Source: Kitasatospora sp. NBC_00315 (GTDB lineage Bacteria > Actinomycetota > Actinomycetes > Streptomycetales > Streptomycetaceae). Taken from it: a DNA stretch of 64,000 bases. Every line of letters begins with the position of its first letter. The stretch's first letter is position 1. Made by a program: the position numbers and the translations under genes. Under the pieces are notes generated by a model that made no database searches, was not told where the DNA came from, and was given only the letters and a program-made list of their open reading frames with translations. Where the stretch lies: positions 7,874,001 to 7,938,000 of the forward strand of contig NZ_CP108025.1 of NCBI RefSeq assembly GCF_041435095.1, read 5' to 3'. Positions 27,660 to 35,398 of this stretch are shown piece after piece.

Positions 27660-28388
27660 ATGGCACAGCCGGAGAACGACCTCGGGGCCGGGCAGCACGA
27701 ACCGCACGGCGGCGCACTCGGCCCCCGGCTCAACTGGCTGCGGGCCGCGGTACTGGGCGCCAACGACGGCCTGGTCTCCACCGCCGGTCTGGTGATGGGC
27801 GTGGCCGGCGCGACGACATCGCGCAGCGCGCTGCTCACCGCCGGCCTCGCCGGACTGCTGGCCGGCTCGCTGTCGATGGCTGTGGGCGAGTACGTGTCGG
27901 TCAGCAGCCAGCGCGACTCCGAACGGGCCGCGCTGCGCCTCGAACAACGCGAGCTGGCCGAGGAGCCGGAGGCGGAACTCGCCGAGCTGGCCGGTCTCTA
28001 CGAGGCGAAGGGCCTGCCGCCGGAGCTGGCCAGGGAGGTCGCCGAGCGGCTCACCGAGCACGATCCGCTGGCCGCCCACGCGGACGCGGAACTCAAGATC
28101 GACCCGGACGAGCTGACCAGCGCCTGGCAGGCCGCCTTCGCGAGCTTCGCCTCCTTCACGGTCGGCGCGCTTTTCCCGCTGCTGGCCGTGCTGCTGCTGC
28201 CGACCGACGCGCGCGCACCGGGCACCGCCGCCACCGTGCTGTGCGTGCTGCTGCTCACCGGCTTCCTGAGCGCGCGCCTGGGCGGCGCGCCGCCGGGGCG
28301 CGCGGTGCTGCGCAACGTCATCGGCGGCGGACTGGCGATGGCGGTGACCTACGGGGTGGGCGAGCTGCTGGGCGCCGCCGGGGTGTGA
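27660..28388 (+). CDS. VIT/CCC1-family metal transporter
   Basis: 242 residues from ATG 27660 (GGGGAG upstream). GANDGLVSTAGLVMGVAGA near the N-terminus is the hallmark of the vacuolar iron transporter family, and GSLSMAVGEYVSVSSQRDSE completes the two-helix signature. A cytoplasmic acidic stretch rich in Glu (about 80-150) is the metal-binding domain, followed by three more membrane helices. It probably exports or stores Fe2+ or Mn2+. It stands alone, followed by a hairpin. Confidence 0.9.
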   Translation: MAQPENDLGAGQHEPHGGALGPRLNWLRAAVLGANDGLVSTAGLVMGVAGATTSRSALLTAGLAGLLAGSLSMAVGEYVSVSSQRDSERAALRLEQRELAEEPEAELAELAGLYEAKGLPPELAREVAERLTEHDPLAAHADAELKIDPDELTSAWQAAFASFASFTVGALFPLLAVLLLPTDARAPGTAATVLCVLLLTGFLSARLGGAPPGRAVLRNVIGGGLAMAVTYGVGELLGAAGV

Positions 28389-28398
28389 GGGGCCCGGC

Positions 28399-28426
28399 GG
28401 GCGGCGCGCGGAACCTCGCGCCGCCC
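28399..28426. terminator. Hairpin between convergent VIT and DoxX genes
   Basis: Ten-base perfect arms (28399-28408, 28417-28426) with an 8-base loop, in the 115-base gap between two convergent stops. Confidence 0.7.
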
Positions 28427-28503
28427 CGGCGTACGTGCTGCGCGGCGCCTCCCACCGCGCTGCTCGCCGCGCCGCCCGCAGGCCGCCGCCGGACCGGGAG
28501 CGG

Positions 28504-28953
28504 TCAGGCCGCCCGGTTCGCCACCGCCGGGCGCCTTCTCGCGTCGGGGCGGCGCAGCAGCAGGTCCAGGGCCAGGCTCCCGGGGCCGGTCACCGCGATC
28601 GCCAGGAAGACCCAGCAGAACAGCACGGAGAGCTCGCCCCCGTTCTGGATGGGCCACAGGGCCTTCTCCTGGTGAACGCTGAAGTACGCGTAGGCCATCG
28701 AGCCGGAGCAGAGCAGCGCGGCGGGCCGGGTGCCCAGGCCGAGCAGCACCAGCAGGCCGCCGGCCAGCTGAATCAGGGCGGCCCACCAGCCGGGCCACTG
28801 ACCGGTCGGAAGGGTGGCGCCGTGCGCGCCGCCCAGGACGCCGAACAGCGAGGCCGCGCCGTGGCAGGTGAACAGCAGGGCGGTGACGATCCGCAGCAGG
28901 GCCAGGGTGTGCGGCCTGGCGGGTTCGACGAACGCGCGGGGGTCGAATGACAT
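28504..28953 (-). CDS. DoxX-family membrane protein
   Basis: 149 residues, four hydrophobic segments. LLRIVTALLFTCHGAASLFG and the AALIQLAGGLLVLLGLGTRPAALL segment match the DoxX family. ATG 28953 is chosen over a longer upstream frame because GAGGAG lies 7-8 bases before it. Family members are linked to thiosulfate oxidation or redox stress, but most are uncharacterised; no specific role is claimed. Confidence 0.85.
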   Translation of the reverse strand: MSFDPRAFVEPARPHTLALLRIVTALLFTCHGAASLFGVLGGAHGATLPTGQWPGWWAALIQLAGGLLVLLGLGTRPAALLCSGSMAYAYFSVHQEKALWPIQNGGELSVLFCWVFLAIAVTGPGSLALDLLLRRPDARRRPAVANRAA

Positions 28954-29434
28954 GGTGGGGCTCCTCGGTCGGCGGCCGGCGCCGTCGGCGCGGCCGGGTG
29001 CGGGATCGGGCTCGCCAGGCGCCGGCCCCACTCCGGCACCGCTGAGGGAAAGGCACGCCCACTGCGCCGCACCGGGGCCGCACGATCCCGGTAACGCGGC
29101 CCGGCCTCCACGCCGCGCGGTTGACGGGCGCGCGACGTGCAGTGGCGACCTGCCGCCGTCCGTACGGTGCGGCGAGGACGGCCCGCACAGCCCGGATGAC
29201 GTGGCGGTGACAATTCTGGCGCATCGTCAGAGGTCTTGTCATCACCGGAACATCGGCCGCGCTGGTTCCCCTCAGCATCTCCACGTCCTCCTGCCCTGCC
29301 CGGCTCCGCCCGGCGTCCTCCGACGGGTCCCCCACCTGCTCCGTCCGGCCCGGAACAGGCCGGCCCTGCTCCGTCCGGCCCGGAACAGGCCGGTGGGCCG
29401 GCCGGATCCCGGTCGGGAGCTGGTCGGGTGCTGG
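28954..29434. other. Intergenic region with two copies of a hairpin-forming repeat
   Basis: No gene supported in 481 bases. The right part must hold the end of the GH59 transcript; the left part holds the promoter of the DoxX gene. The only clear structure is the duplicated 29-mer at 29335-29393. Confidence 0.6.
29335..29393. repeat. Tandem 29-bp repeat, likely double terminator
   Basis: A 29-mer containing CCGTCCGGCCCGGAACAGGCCGG occurs at 29335-29363 and again at 29365-29393. Each copy can fold as CCGGCC-7-GGCCGG. Lying just after the stop of the leftward glycosidase gene, the pair may act as tandem terminators. Confidence 0.65.
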
Positions 29435-31510
29435 TCAGGCCCCGGCCACGGACAGGTTGTCGAACTGGGCGGGGTGGTACCCGTCGGTTCCCAGGCCGGC
29501 CCTCCCCGAGCCGTACGCCGTGTCGGTCGCGCCGCCGATCACCGCGTCGTCCAGCGTGGCGGTGATCTGCGGCCCCCGGAGGGTGAGGCCGATCCGGTGC
29601 CAGCCGGAGGTTCCGGGCGCCGCCGCGCGACCGGCCGCCAGCGTGCTGACGACGCCCTGGTCGGTGGTGCGCAGGATCGACCAGGCGCCGGTGTCGGCGA
29701 TCCGCAGGCGGTAGCCGGCCTGGTTGCCCTGGGGACGCCCCTGCGGGCCCGCGCGGCCCAGCAGTTCGACCGCGCCGGCCTGCGGGAGCATCGCGTCCAC
29801 CCGGACGGTGTAGTCCGTCCAGTCCCCGTCGCCGAGCAGTGCGAACGGTGTGCTGTCCTGCTGCCAGAGGATCGGTGTGCGGGGTGTGGCCTGCCGTACG
29901 CAGATCCCGCCGCGCCCGGCCGTGCAGGGGGCGGTCTCGAAGGACCCCTGCATGTCGGCCAGGTAGCGGGCCTCGCGCCCGGGGGCGTAGTCCTCGAAGT
30001 CGTCGGCGTAGGGCAGTGCGAGGCCGTGGCCGGCGGGGCCGACGGCCGTGCCCCTGGCCTCGGCGCTCTCGTTGGTGAGGGTGTAGGCGTAGCCGGGCCG
30101 CAGGGTGAGCGAGAAGGCGCCGCCGCCCGGGGCCGGATCGGCCTGCCGGATCATCCAGCGTCCGGCGTCCGGGGCGTTCAGGTCGCTCGCCCAGACCTGC
30201 ACCGCCGTGGTGGACAGGCCGCCGCGCGGCCGCACGGAGAGGGTGCGGGCGGTGGAGGCGGTGGTGGTCTCGACGACGGTCGTCCAGTGCGCCGAGTCGG
30301 GGGAGCGCAGGGTGACGTAGCTCCCGGCGGTGCGGTCGCCGCCGAGGTAGCCGCAGGCGGAGTCGAGGTAGCGCCAGCCGGGCCGCGTGAACCGGGTGGT
30401 GTGGGCGGTGGCCCACAGGGCCCGTCCGACGGTGTAGGCGCCGGACCACGGCTGGTTCGCCAGCAGGAGGCCGACGGTGTCGTAGGGCAGCCCCTGGTAG
30501 GCGGCGGCGACCACGGGCCAGTTGATGTACGCGGTCATCCGGCCGTCGATGTAGTCCCGGTTGGTCGCCCGTACCAGGGAGGCGCCGTCCTGGAGGTCGT
30601 GCGAACCGTTCTCGCTGGCCCAGAGCGGCTTGCCGCCGGCCACGGCGGCCGGGGTGGAGGGGCAGCTGGTCTGGTCGGAGAGCCAGCCGCAGGGGTAGTG
30701 CGCCCCGATGACGTCGACCGCGTCGGCGAACGCGGGATCCTCGGCCATCGCGTCGGCGACGTCCCAGCCGTCGTCGGCGCCGACGACCCGGGTGGGCAGG
30801 CCCTCGGCGGCCAGGGCGGCGTGCAGCTCGCGGTACCAGGCGCGGTCGAAGCCGCGTTCGTTCCAGCCGCCGAGGTAGTCGATGGTCAGACCGTGGTCGT
30901 CACGGGCGTGCCGGATCCAGCGGAGGTAGTAGTCGATCATGTCGGAGGACCAGAAGCGGCCGCCGCCGATCCAGCCGGGGGCGCCCCAGGCGAGCGCGTA
31001 CAGCCCGATCGCGGGGTTGCGGGCCCTGGCCTGCTCCATCAGCCACCACTCGTAGCCGCGGTCGTAGCCGGTGTCGTCCGGGGTGTGCTCGGCACTCGGC
31101 TCCGCGCCGTCGGTCGAGTTGGTGTCGCCCCCGACCTCGACCTTCAGGATCTGCAGGCTCGCGCCGTACCCCGGCTTGAAGAGGTAGTCCAGGATCTCGC
31201 TCCGCTGCGGTTCGGGGTAGTCGTACAGCAGGCGGGAGTTGCCGCCGCCGCCGCTGGCGGCGCCGATGCCGTCGTACGTCCGTCCGGCCGACGCCCCGTC
31301 GAGGACGACCTCGGTCACCGGGGCGGCAGCCGCTCCCGCCGCCTCCGGGGACACCGGCCGCTCTCCCCGCCCCTCTCCCGGTCCGGCCGTCGCGCGGGCC
31401 GGACCGGACGAGGCGACGGGGCCGAGCGTGCCGCCGAGGGCCAGCAGCAGGGCGAGGACCAGCGCATGCGGCCGGGTGGTCGGTCGGCGGTCCGCTGCCG
31501 AGCGGTTCAT
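29435..31510 (-). CDS. Secreted GH59-type galactosylceramidase-like glycosidase
   Basis: 691 residues with an N-terminal signal peptide (about 1-40). The catalytic (beta/alpha)8 part begins TYDGIGAASGGGGNSRLLYDYPEPQRSEI, as in galactocerebrosidases. GGWNERG near residue 215 carries the acid/base Glu and LWASENGSHD near 297 the nucleophile. The C-terminal third (about 500-691) is a concanavalin-like beta-sandwich, as in the family. The enzyme would release terminal beta-galactose from an extracellular glycolipid or glycan. GH59 is known mostly from animals and some actinobacteria. The true substrate is unknown. Confidence 0.85.
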   Translation of the reverse strand: MNRSAADRRPTTRPHALVLALLLALGGTLGPVASSGPARATAGPGEGRGERPVSPEAAGAAAAPVTEVVLDGASAGRTYDGIGAASGGGGNSRLLYDYPEPQRSEILDYLFKPGYGASLQILKVEVGGDTNSTDGAEPSAEHTPDDTGYDRGYEWWLMEQARARNPAIGLYALAWGAPGWIGGGRFWSSDMIDYYLRWIRHARDDHGLTIDYLGGWNERGFDRAWYRELHAALAAEGLPTRVVGADDGWDVADAMAEDPAFADAVDVIGAHYPCGWLSDQTSCPSTPAAVAGGKPLWASENGSHDLQDGASLVRATNRDYIDGRMTAYINWPVVAAAYQGLPYDTVGLLLANQPWSGAYTVGRALWATAHTTRFTRPGWRYLDSACGYLGGDRTAGSYVTLRSPDSAHWTTVVETTTASTARTLSVRPRGGLSTTAVQVWASDLNAPDAGRWMIRQADPAPGGGAFSLTLRPGYAYTLTNESAEARGTAVGPAGHGLALPYADDFEDYAPGREARYLADMQGSFETAPCTAGRGGICVRQATPRTPILWQQDSTPFALLGDGDWTDYTVRVDAMLPQAGAVELLGRAGPQGRPQGNQAGYRLRIADTGAWSILRTTDQGVVSTLAAGRAAAPGTSGWHRIGLTLRGPQITATLDDAVIGGATDTAYGSGRAGLGTDGYHPAQFDNLSVAGA

Positions 31511-31594
31511 GAGGGCTCCAGGTGCGGGTGCGGCGGGGGTCGCCGCACGTGCCTGGACCCAGCGTCGGCACGGTCGTGTCCGTCCGCCACCGCA

Positions 31595-31662
31595 GCTCCG
31601 CCCGACGGCGGACCGCCCGCGACGGCGGACCGCCCGCGGGGTGGTGCGCCGTCGGGCGGAGC
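31595..31662. terminator. Long hairpin with internal tandem repeat
   Basis: 16-base perfect arms (31595-31610 and 31647-31662) enclose a 36-base loop. The 17-mer GACGGCGGACCGCCCGC occurs at 31604-31620 and 31621-31637. It lies just beyond the stop of the leftward DUF885 gene. Confidence 0.65.
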
Positions 31663-31739
31663 CGGACCGCTCTGCTCGCGGGGGCCGGCCGGGCCGGCGG
31701 GGCCACCCCGGTGGCGGCCGCCGGCCGCGACGAGGCCGG

Positions 31740-33428
31740 CTACAACGAGGCGAGGTTGTCCGCCAGGTCGTCCAGGCCGAGCGAGCCCTGGGAGAGCGCG
31801 GCCATGTGCCAGGCCTTGAGGTCGAACCCGGCGCCGTGCCGCCGGCGGGCGGCCTCGCGCCCCTGGAGCCAGGCGCGTTCGCCGAGCTTGTAGCCGATGG
31901 CCTGGCCGGGCCAGCCGAGGTAGCGGTCGATCTCGCTCGTGCGCACCTCGGGCGGGGAGCCGTTGAAGGCGGCCATGAACTCCGTCGCCAGCTCGGGTGT
32001 CCAGCGCTCGCCGGGGTGGAACCCGGAGTCGGCGGGGACGGCCAGGCGCAGGTGCATGCCGATGTCGATGATCACCCGGATGGTGCGCAGCATCTGTTCG
32101 TCCAGGAAGCCGAGCCGGTGCGCGGGTTCGGCGAAGAAGCCCAGGTCGTCCATCAGGCGCTCGGAGTACAGCGCCCAGCCCTCCAGGTTGGCGCTCACCT
32201 TGCCCAGGGTGACCTGGTAGCGGCTGAGCCGGTCGGCGCAGGCGACCCACTGGGCGAGCTGCAGGTGGTGGCCGGGGACACCCTCGTGGTACCAGGTGCT
32301 GACCAGCTGCCAGGTCGGGAAGGACTCCCGGCCCAGGGTGGGCAGGTGGGTGCGGCCGGGGCGGCTGAAGTCCAGGCTCGGCGCGGTGTAGTAGGCGGCG
32401 GCGGAGCTTCCCTCGGGCGCGAGCCGTGACTCCACCCGGCGGATCGGGCCGGCGATGTCGAAGTGCTTGCCGTCGAGGGCCTCGATCGCGTCGTCCATGA
32501 GCCGTTGGAGCCAGTCGCGGATCCCCTCCGCCCCCTTGACCGCGTGCCCTTCCTCCTCCAGGTGCCGCATCGCCCCGACGGGCGTGGCGCCGGGCAGCAC
32601 GCGCCTGGCCTCCACCGCCATCTCGTCCCTGAGCCGGTGGAACTCGCCCCAGGCCCAGGCGTAGGCCTCGTCCACGTCGAGGTCGGCCCCGGTGCCGAAC
32701 CGGACGGCGCGCAGGTAGCGCTCGCGGCCCACGGCGTCCGGGGTGCCGGCGGCGGCGGGGGCGTAGGTCTCCCGCAGCCAGTCGCGGAACCCGGCCACGG
32801 CGGCGGTGGCCCGCAGCGCGGCGGCGTCCAGTTCGGGGCGCAGGCGCTCCGGGCCGTCGGCGGCGAACCCGGTGAACCAGCCGGGCCGGCCGGTGGCCTC
32901 CCCCGTCCACGCGGTCAGCTGGTCGATCACCGCCGCGACCTGGCGCGGCGCCGAGAGCAGGCCCCGGGAGAGGCCCTCGCCGAGGGTGGCCCGGTAGCCG
33001 TCCAGCGCGCCGGGCACGTTGCGCAGCCGTCCGGCCACCGCCGCCCAGTCCTCGTCGCTCTCGGTGGCCATCAGGGTGAGGATGTCCCGCACCTGGTGGA
33101 CGGGCCCCGCGATGTTGCGCAGCCGGCGGTGGTCGTCGCCCGCGTCGTACGCGGCGAGCGCGGCGGTGAGGCGTTCGCGCAGCAGCCGGGCACAGGCCCG
33201 GTCGGCCGGGTCCGCCCAGGCGGAGCCGGGTGCTTCGAGCGCGTCGAGAGCGGCGAGCGTGTCGCGGTCCAGGCCGGCGAGGGCCGCGGAGCCCTCGGGG
33301 GAGAGGTCGGGCTGCCGCTGGTCCTCCGGGTGCAGGCCCAGTCGGGTCGAGGTCATCGGATCGAGGGCCACGAGCCGGTCGACGTGGTCGTCCGCGATGC
33401 GGCGCGGGGTGATCGGGAGGTCTGCCAT
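31740..33428 (-). CDS. DUF885 family protein, putative zinc metallopeptidase
   Basis: 562 residues. The motif WYHEGVPGHHLQ near residue 385 is the HExxxHH-like metal site of DUF885 proteins, and NLEGWALYSERLMDDLG downstream supplies a Glu. No signal peptide or membrane helix is seen, so it is probably cytoplasmic. ATG 33428 is preferred, with AGGA 8 bases upstream; ATG 33446 is an alternative. Members have been proposed to be peptidases, but the substrate is not known. Confidence 0.88.
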   Translation of the reverse strand: MADLPITPRRIADDHVDRLVALDPMTSTRLGLHPEDQRQPDLSPEGSAALAGLDRDTLAALDALEAPGSAWADPADRACARLLRERLTAALAAYDAGDDHRRLRNIAGPVHQVRDILTLMATESDEDWAAVAGRLRNVPGALDGYRATLGEGLSRGLLSAPRQVAAVIDQLTAWTGEATGRPGWFTGFAADGPERLRPELDAAALRATAAVAGFRDWLRETYAPAAAGTPDAVGRERYLRAVRFGTGADLDVDEAYAWAWGEFHRLRDEMAVEARRVLPGATPVGAMRHLEEEGHAVKGAEGIRDWLQRLMDDAIEALDGKHFDIAGPIRRVESRLAPEGSSAAAYYTAPSLDFSRPGRTHLPTLGRESFPTWQLVSTWYHEGVPGHHLQLAQWVACADRLSRYQVTLGKVSANLEGWALYSERLMDDLGFFAEPAHRLGFLDEQMLRTIRVIIDIGMHLRLAVPADSGFHPGERWTPELATEFMAAFNGSPPEVRTSEIDRYLGWPGQAIGYKLGERAWLQGREAARRRHGAGFDLKAWHMAALSQGSLGLDDLADNLASL

Positions 33429-33529
33429 CCGGACATCCTGACGCATCGTCCGTGGACCCGTGGTGCCTTTTCCGGCGATCACCGCATGCCCATGCCAGGA
33501 AGGCCGCCCGTGACCGACCGCGCCGCCGC

Positions 33530-34948
33530 TCACCCGGCGGGCGCCGGTCCCGCCGGCCGGTCCAGCTGGGAGGTGGCCGCCGACACCAGCGCGGTGATGC
33601 CCGTACGCAGCGTCAGGCCGACGTGCGGACGGAACTCCGGGGAGTGGTTGGGAGGCAGCGCGGCCAGTTTCTCGGCCGCGCTCGCCCCGGGTGCGGCCGA
33701 CCACTGCCGCGGGCCGACCACGCCCAGCATCCAGTAGGCCGTCCGGATCCCCGCCACCCCGTGCAGCGCCCGCCCGGCCTCGCCGAACAGCGGGAAGTCC
33801 TCGGTGGCCATGGCGGGCGGCCAGCCGGTCACCCGCTGCGCGCCGAAGGCGGCCCGGTGGGCGGCGGCCACCTCCGCCGTCAGCCCGGCGTCCGGCAGGT
33901 TGACCCCGGAGCGGGAGGTGATCCGGACGGTCGGCTCGCGCGGGCACCGGGAGGCGTCGGACTCCGCCCGGGCGATCCGGTGCACGGCGGCGACCACCCG
34001 CTCCAGCACGTGGTCGGCGAAGGCCCGGACGGTCACCCCCAGCGTCGCGCTGTCCGGCACGACGTTCGCCGAGCCGCCCGCCCGCAGTGAGCCGACGGTG
34101 AGCACCACCTGCTCGGCGGGGCTCGTCTCCTGCGGGACGACGCCCTGCAGGCGCAGCACCAGGGCGGCGGCGGCCAGCACCGGATCGACCGCCAGGTGCG
34201 GGGCGGAGGCGTGCCCGCCCCTCCCGTGGATCACCACCTCCAGGGTGACGCTGCCGGCCGTCACCGGACCCGTGCCGTGCGCCACCATGCCGGCCGGCAG
34301 CGGGGCGGTGTGCTGCGCGAGCACCACCGAGGGCGGCGCGCACCGCCGGTAGAGGCCGTCGGCCAGCATCGCCCGCGCGCCCCGCAGCGTCTCCTCCGCG
34401 GGCTGGCCGACCACCACCACGGTGCCCCGCCACTGCCCGGCCGCGCGCGCCAGGGCGCTCGCGGCCCCCGCCGCGCAGGCCAGGTGGACGTCATGGCCGC
34501 AGGCGTGCATGACCGGGACCACTGTTCCGTCCGCCGCTCTGGCCCGGGCCGTGCTGGCGTACGGCAGGCCGGTGCGCTCCTCGACCGGCAGGGCGTCGAG
34601 TTCGGCCCGCACCAGCACCACCGGGCCGGGGCCGTTCTCCAGCACGCCGACCACGCCGTGGCCGCCGATCCCGGCCTGGACTTGGTATCCGGCCGCGCCG
34701 AGCCGGGCCGCGAAGCGGGCCGCGGTGCGCTCCTCCTGGCCGGACAGCTCGGGGTTGCGGTGCAGGTCGAGGTAGAACTCGGCCGCGGCGGCGAGATCGG
34801 GGTCGGCCGTCCCGCTCGCGCCCGCCACCGGCGGGACGGCCGGCGGAGCGGTGCTTCCGGGTGTGGCGCTGGGCCCGGGTGCGGCGCTGGGCCCGCGTGC
34901 GGCGGTGGGCGGCCCGGGTGCGGCGGGTGTCGCGGGCGTGGCGGTCAT
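33530..34948 (-). CDS. M20-family amidohydrolase/peptidase
   Basis: 472 residues. The first 47 are a Pro/Ala/Gly-rich low-complexity extension, so the true start may lie further in. The M20D core begins DLHRNPELSGQEERTA; LVRAELDALPVEE and MHACGHDVHL supply metal ligands, and GQPAEET the catalytic Glu. It hydrolyses amide bonds of acylated amino acids or small peptides in the cytoplasm. It lies next to the RiPP precursor, divergent from it, but M20 enzymes are common in primary metabolism, so cluster membership is doubtful. Confidence 0.88.
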   Translation of the reverse strand: MTATPATPAAPGPPTAARGPSAAPGPSATPGSTAPPAVPPVAGASGTADPDLAAAAEFYLDLHRNPELSGQEERTAARFAARLGAAGYQVQAGIGGHGVVGVLENGPGPVVLVRAELDALPVEERTGLPYASTARARAADGTVVPVMHACGHDVHLACAAGAASALARAAGQWRGTVVVVGQPAEETLRGARAMLADGLYRRCAPPSVVLAQHTAPLPAGMVAHGTGPVTAGSVTLEVVIHGRGGHASAPHLAVDPVLAAAALVLRLQGVVPQETSPAEQVVLTVGSLRAGGSANVVPDSATLGVTVRAFADHVLERVVAAVHRIARAESDASRCPREPTVRITSRSGVNLPDAGLTAEVAAAHRAAFGAQRVTGWPPAMATEDFPLFGEAGRALHGVAGIRTAYWMLGVVGPRQWSAAPGASAAEKLAALPPNHSPEFRPHVGLTLRTGITALVSAATSQLDRPAGPAPAG

Positions 34949-35146
34949 CGGGGCTCCGTTCCGGCAGAGGAGGCTCGCCGACCTGCGGTGTCAGCGAGGT
35001 GACAGTGGACGGCAGGCAGGTCTGCCAGTGCGGGGGCGTACCAATGTCCCTGTGGCGGGGGGCGGTTCGGTGAACCGGGCCCCGTCGCCGTCGCCCGGTC
35101 CGGTCGCCAGTGGGCGGACCGTCCCCACCGTCCTGAAGGAGTTCCC

Positions 35147-35335
35147 ATGGCTGCCAACGGCATCGCGGACACCAACCTCGCCTCCCTCGCGCAGGAGATC
35201 CTGAACCTGGAGTCGGAGACCTTCGAGATCAGCGACTACTCGGACGCCAGTGAGGTCATGCTCGGCTCGTCCACCAGCTGCTCCAGCACCAGCACCTGCT
35301 CCAGCACCACCAGCACCACCAGCTGCACCGCCTGA
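35147..35335 (+). CDS. RiPP precursor peptide with Ser/Thr/Cys core
   Basis: 62 residues from ATG 35147, with AAGGAG five bases upstream. Residues 1-40 form an acidic leader containing LAQEILNLESETFEISD; the FEISDYSDASEVM stretch resembles thiopeptide leaders (FEMADSG type). Residues 41-62 are the core: 10 Ser, 8 Thr, 3 Cys (45, 51, 60) and a final Ala. These residues are substrates for azoline formation (YcaO) and dehydration (LanB), whose genes lie opposite. The cut is probably near Met38-Gly40. It is the only gene of this cluster on the + strand, followed by a terminator. The class assignment is from leader, core and neighbours together. Confidence 0.9.
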   Translation: MAANGIADTNLASLAQEILNLESETFEISDYSDASEVMLGSSTSCSSTSTCSSTTSTTSCTA

Positions 35336-35350
35336 CCTTCCGCCCGTCCC

Positions 35351-35377
35351 GTCAGCCCCCTCCCCGAGGGGGCTGAC
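35351..35377. terminator. Bidirectional terminator between precursor and biosynthetic operon
   Basis: GTCAGCCCCCT (35351-35361) and AGGGGGCTGAC (35367-35377) form a perfect 11-bp stem with a 5-base loop, 15 bases after the precursor stop and 21 bases before the end of the convergent operon. Confidence 0.85.
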
Positions 35378-35398
35378 GGCGTTGGCGGGCAGCGCCGT

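Noticed and set aside
29281..29410. CRISPR-like array
   Set aside because: Only two copies one base apart; no spacers and no cas genes.
33530..34948. M20 amidohydrolase as the RiPP leader peptidase
   Set aside because: M20 enzymes act on small acylated amino acids or dipeptides; position alone is not enough.
35147..35335. Classic pyridine-containing thiopeptide
   Set aside because: Only one SpaB_C-type protein is present, and the core lacks the usual arrangement of Ser pairs flanked by several Cys.
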